From CBDEGU01 sp965238045 (lineage in GTDB: Bacteria; Acidobacteriota; Terriglobia; Bryobacterales; UBA6623): a DNA stretch of 64,000 bases. Below are positions 63,688 through 64,000 of this stretch, piece by piece. The stretch's first letter is position 1. Every line of letters begins with the position of its first letter. The position numbers and the translations under genes are program-made. Under the pieces are notes generated by a model that was not told the DNA's origin, searched no databases, and worked only from the letters and a program-made list of their open reading frames with translations. The stretch spans positions 992,001 through 1,056,000 of the forward strand of contig CBDEGU010000012.1 in the NCBI GenBank assembly GCA_965238045.1, read 5' to 3'.

Positions 63688-63867
63688 CTAGCGCTGACTG
63701 TGCAGCATCTTGTCGTGCTGGGGCAAGCGCTCTACGACGTTGCGCAGCTTGTGCATGCGACAGCGCTGCACCAGTTGGTTGGCGCCGTCGATCACGAACA
63801 GGTACTGTTGCGCGGTGTTCACCAGCGGCAACAGCATCTGCCCGTTGGTCTGGCCTTCTAGGCGTCA
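63688..63867 (-). pseudogene. IS256-family transposase remnant
   Basis: The frame encodes NTAQQYLFVIDGANQLVQRC then RMHKLRNVVERLPQHDKM. This combines the 'LFVIDGA' and 'QRC..HK.RNV...LP' motifs of IS256-family transposases, but the segment between them is deleted and the product ends at a stop at 63688. It is unrelated in detail to the complete IS256 element at 27311. It is a short relic. Confidence 0.75.
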
Positions 63868-63922
63868 GTGTCAATACGCTTACTGAGTGGTTGTGGAGTC
63901 GGTGCGAGGAAGTACCCCATAT

Positions 63923-63981
63923 GGTCCAAAACTGGCACGAAGAGTTCCGCGACCGTGAGGAGGATTAAGTCCCCCGAAACG
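63923..63981 (+). repeat. Dispersed 55-bp similarity, second member
   Basis: This resembles 58231-58286 (CTGGCACGAAG core, TAAGTCCC end). In the plus frame it reads MVQNWHEEFRDREED then stops at 63968, similar to the C-terminal 'NW.EE' tail of Acidobacteria kinases. It lies downstream of the second kinase fragment on the same strand. It may be the 3' remnant of that gutted gene. Confidence 0.45.
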
Positions 63982-64000
63982 AACTACATAGCGCTCTTCC

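Overview
The window is high-GC chromosomal DNA from an acidobacterium, most like the Solibacter/Bryobacter group. The evidence is gene content: a PSD1/planctomycete-cytochrome-type protein paired with a DUF1501 protein, Ser/Thr kinase starts of the 'IGRTISHYKI' type, a TIGR03437-like domain, many secreted repeat proteins, and a 'KSTGPRT' family protein. This assignment is an inference from gene families, not from a marker gene.

Region 1 (1-9.7 kb) is accessory and partly decayed. It holds the 5' part of a secreted TPR protein, a 'KSTGPRT' family gene whose leader is duplicated 1.1 kb away, a RelB/ParE-type toxin-antitoxin pair with a palindromic operator candidate, and a membrane-anchored STAND ATPase with four nearly identical 72-bp leucine-rich repeats. 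An IS1380 transposase remnant abuts the ATPase. A voltage-gated-type K+ channel, a long inverted-repeat element beside a RAYT transposase remnant, and several small or damaged ORFs follow. Region 2 (9.7-17.6 kb) has a bacilliredoxin, a translationally coupled pair of secreted proteins, a HlyD-type adaptor with an ABC ATPase, tRNA-Ala(GGC) beside an integrase remnant, and a lipoprotein-type PCMT.

Region 3 (17.6-32 kb) has a large patatin-like membrane protein, a composite scar (oxidoreductase and integrase tails) beside tRNA-Leu(UAG), the PSD1/DUF1501 pair, a frameshifted mddA-like gene, a complete IS256-family element, a repeat-bearing serine hydrolase and an exported triple-RidA protein. Region 4 (32-43.2 kb, all minus strand) looks like one long transcription unit: lysS, a LolC/E-type permease, a sugar nucleotidyltransferase, three GT4 glycosyltransferases, a DUF3108 protein, a GT4-methyltransferase fusion and a polysaccharide-export-type ABC permease. 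Several junctions are 4-bp stop/start overlaps. It probably builds and exports a cell-surface glycan.

Region 5 (43-53.2 kb) is mostly housekeeping or regulatory: HDOD protein, IscU-like scaffold, PgsA, a methyltransferase fused to a TIGR03437-like tail, a PGI-like enzyme, isochorismatase-type hydrolase, sensor kinase and a PQQ-type propeller with EF-hands. Region 6 (53.3-64 kb) is a mobile-element scrapyard: integrase remnant, IS903-like element, and two copies of an IS91-family element (tyrosine recombinase plus HUH transposase) sharing 1,867 bp without indels. Each IS91 copy ends 27-38 bp upstream of a different, truncated Ser/Thr kinase start. A formaldehyde dehydrogenase, a frameshifted HbpS-like gene and an IS256 remnant complete the window.
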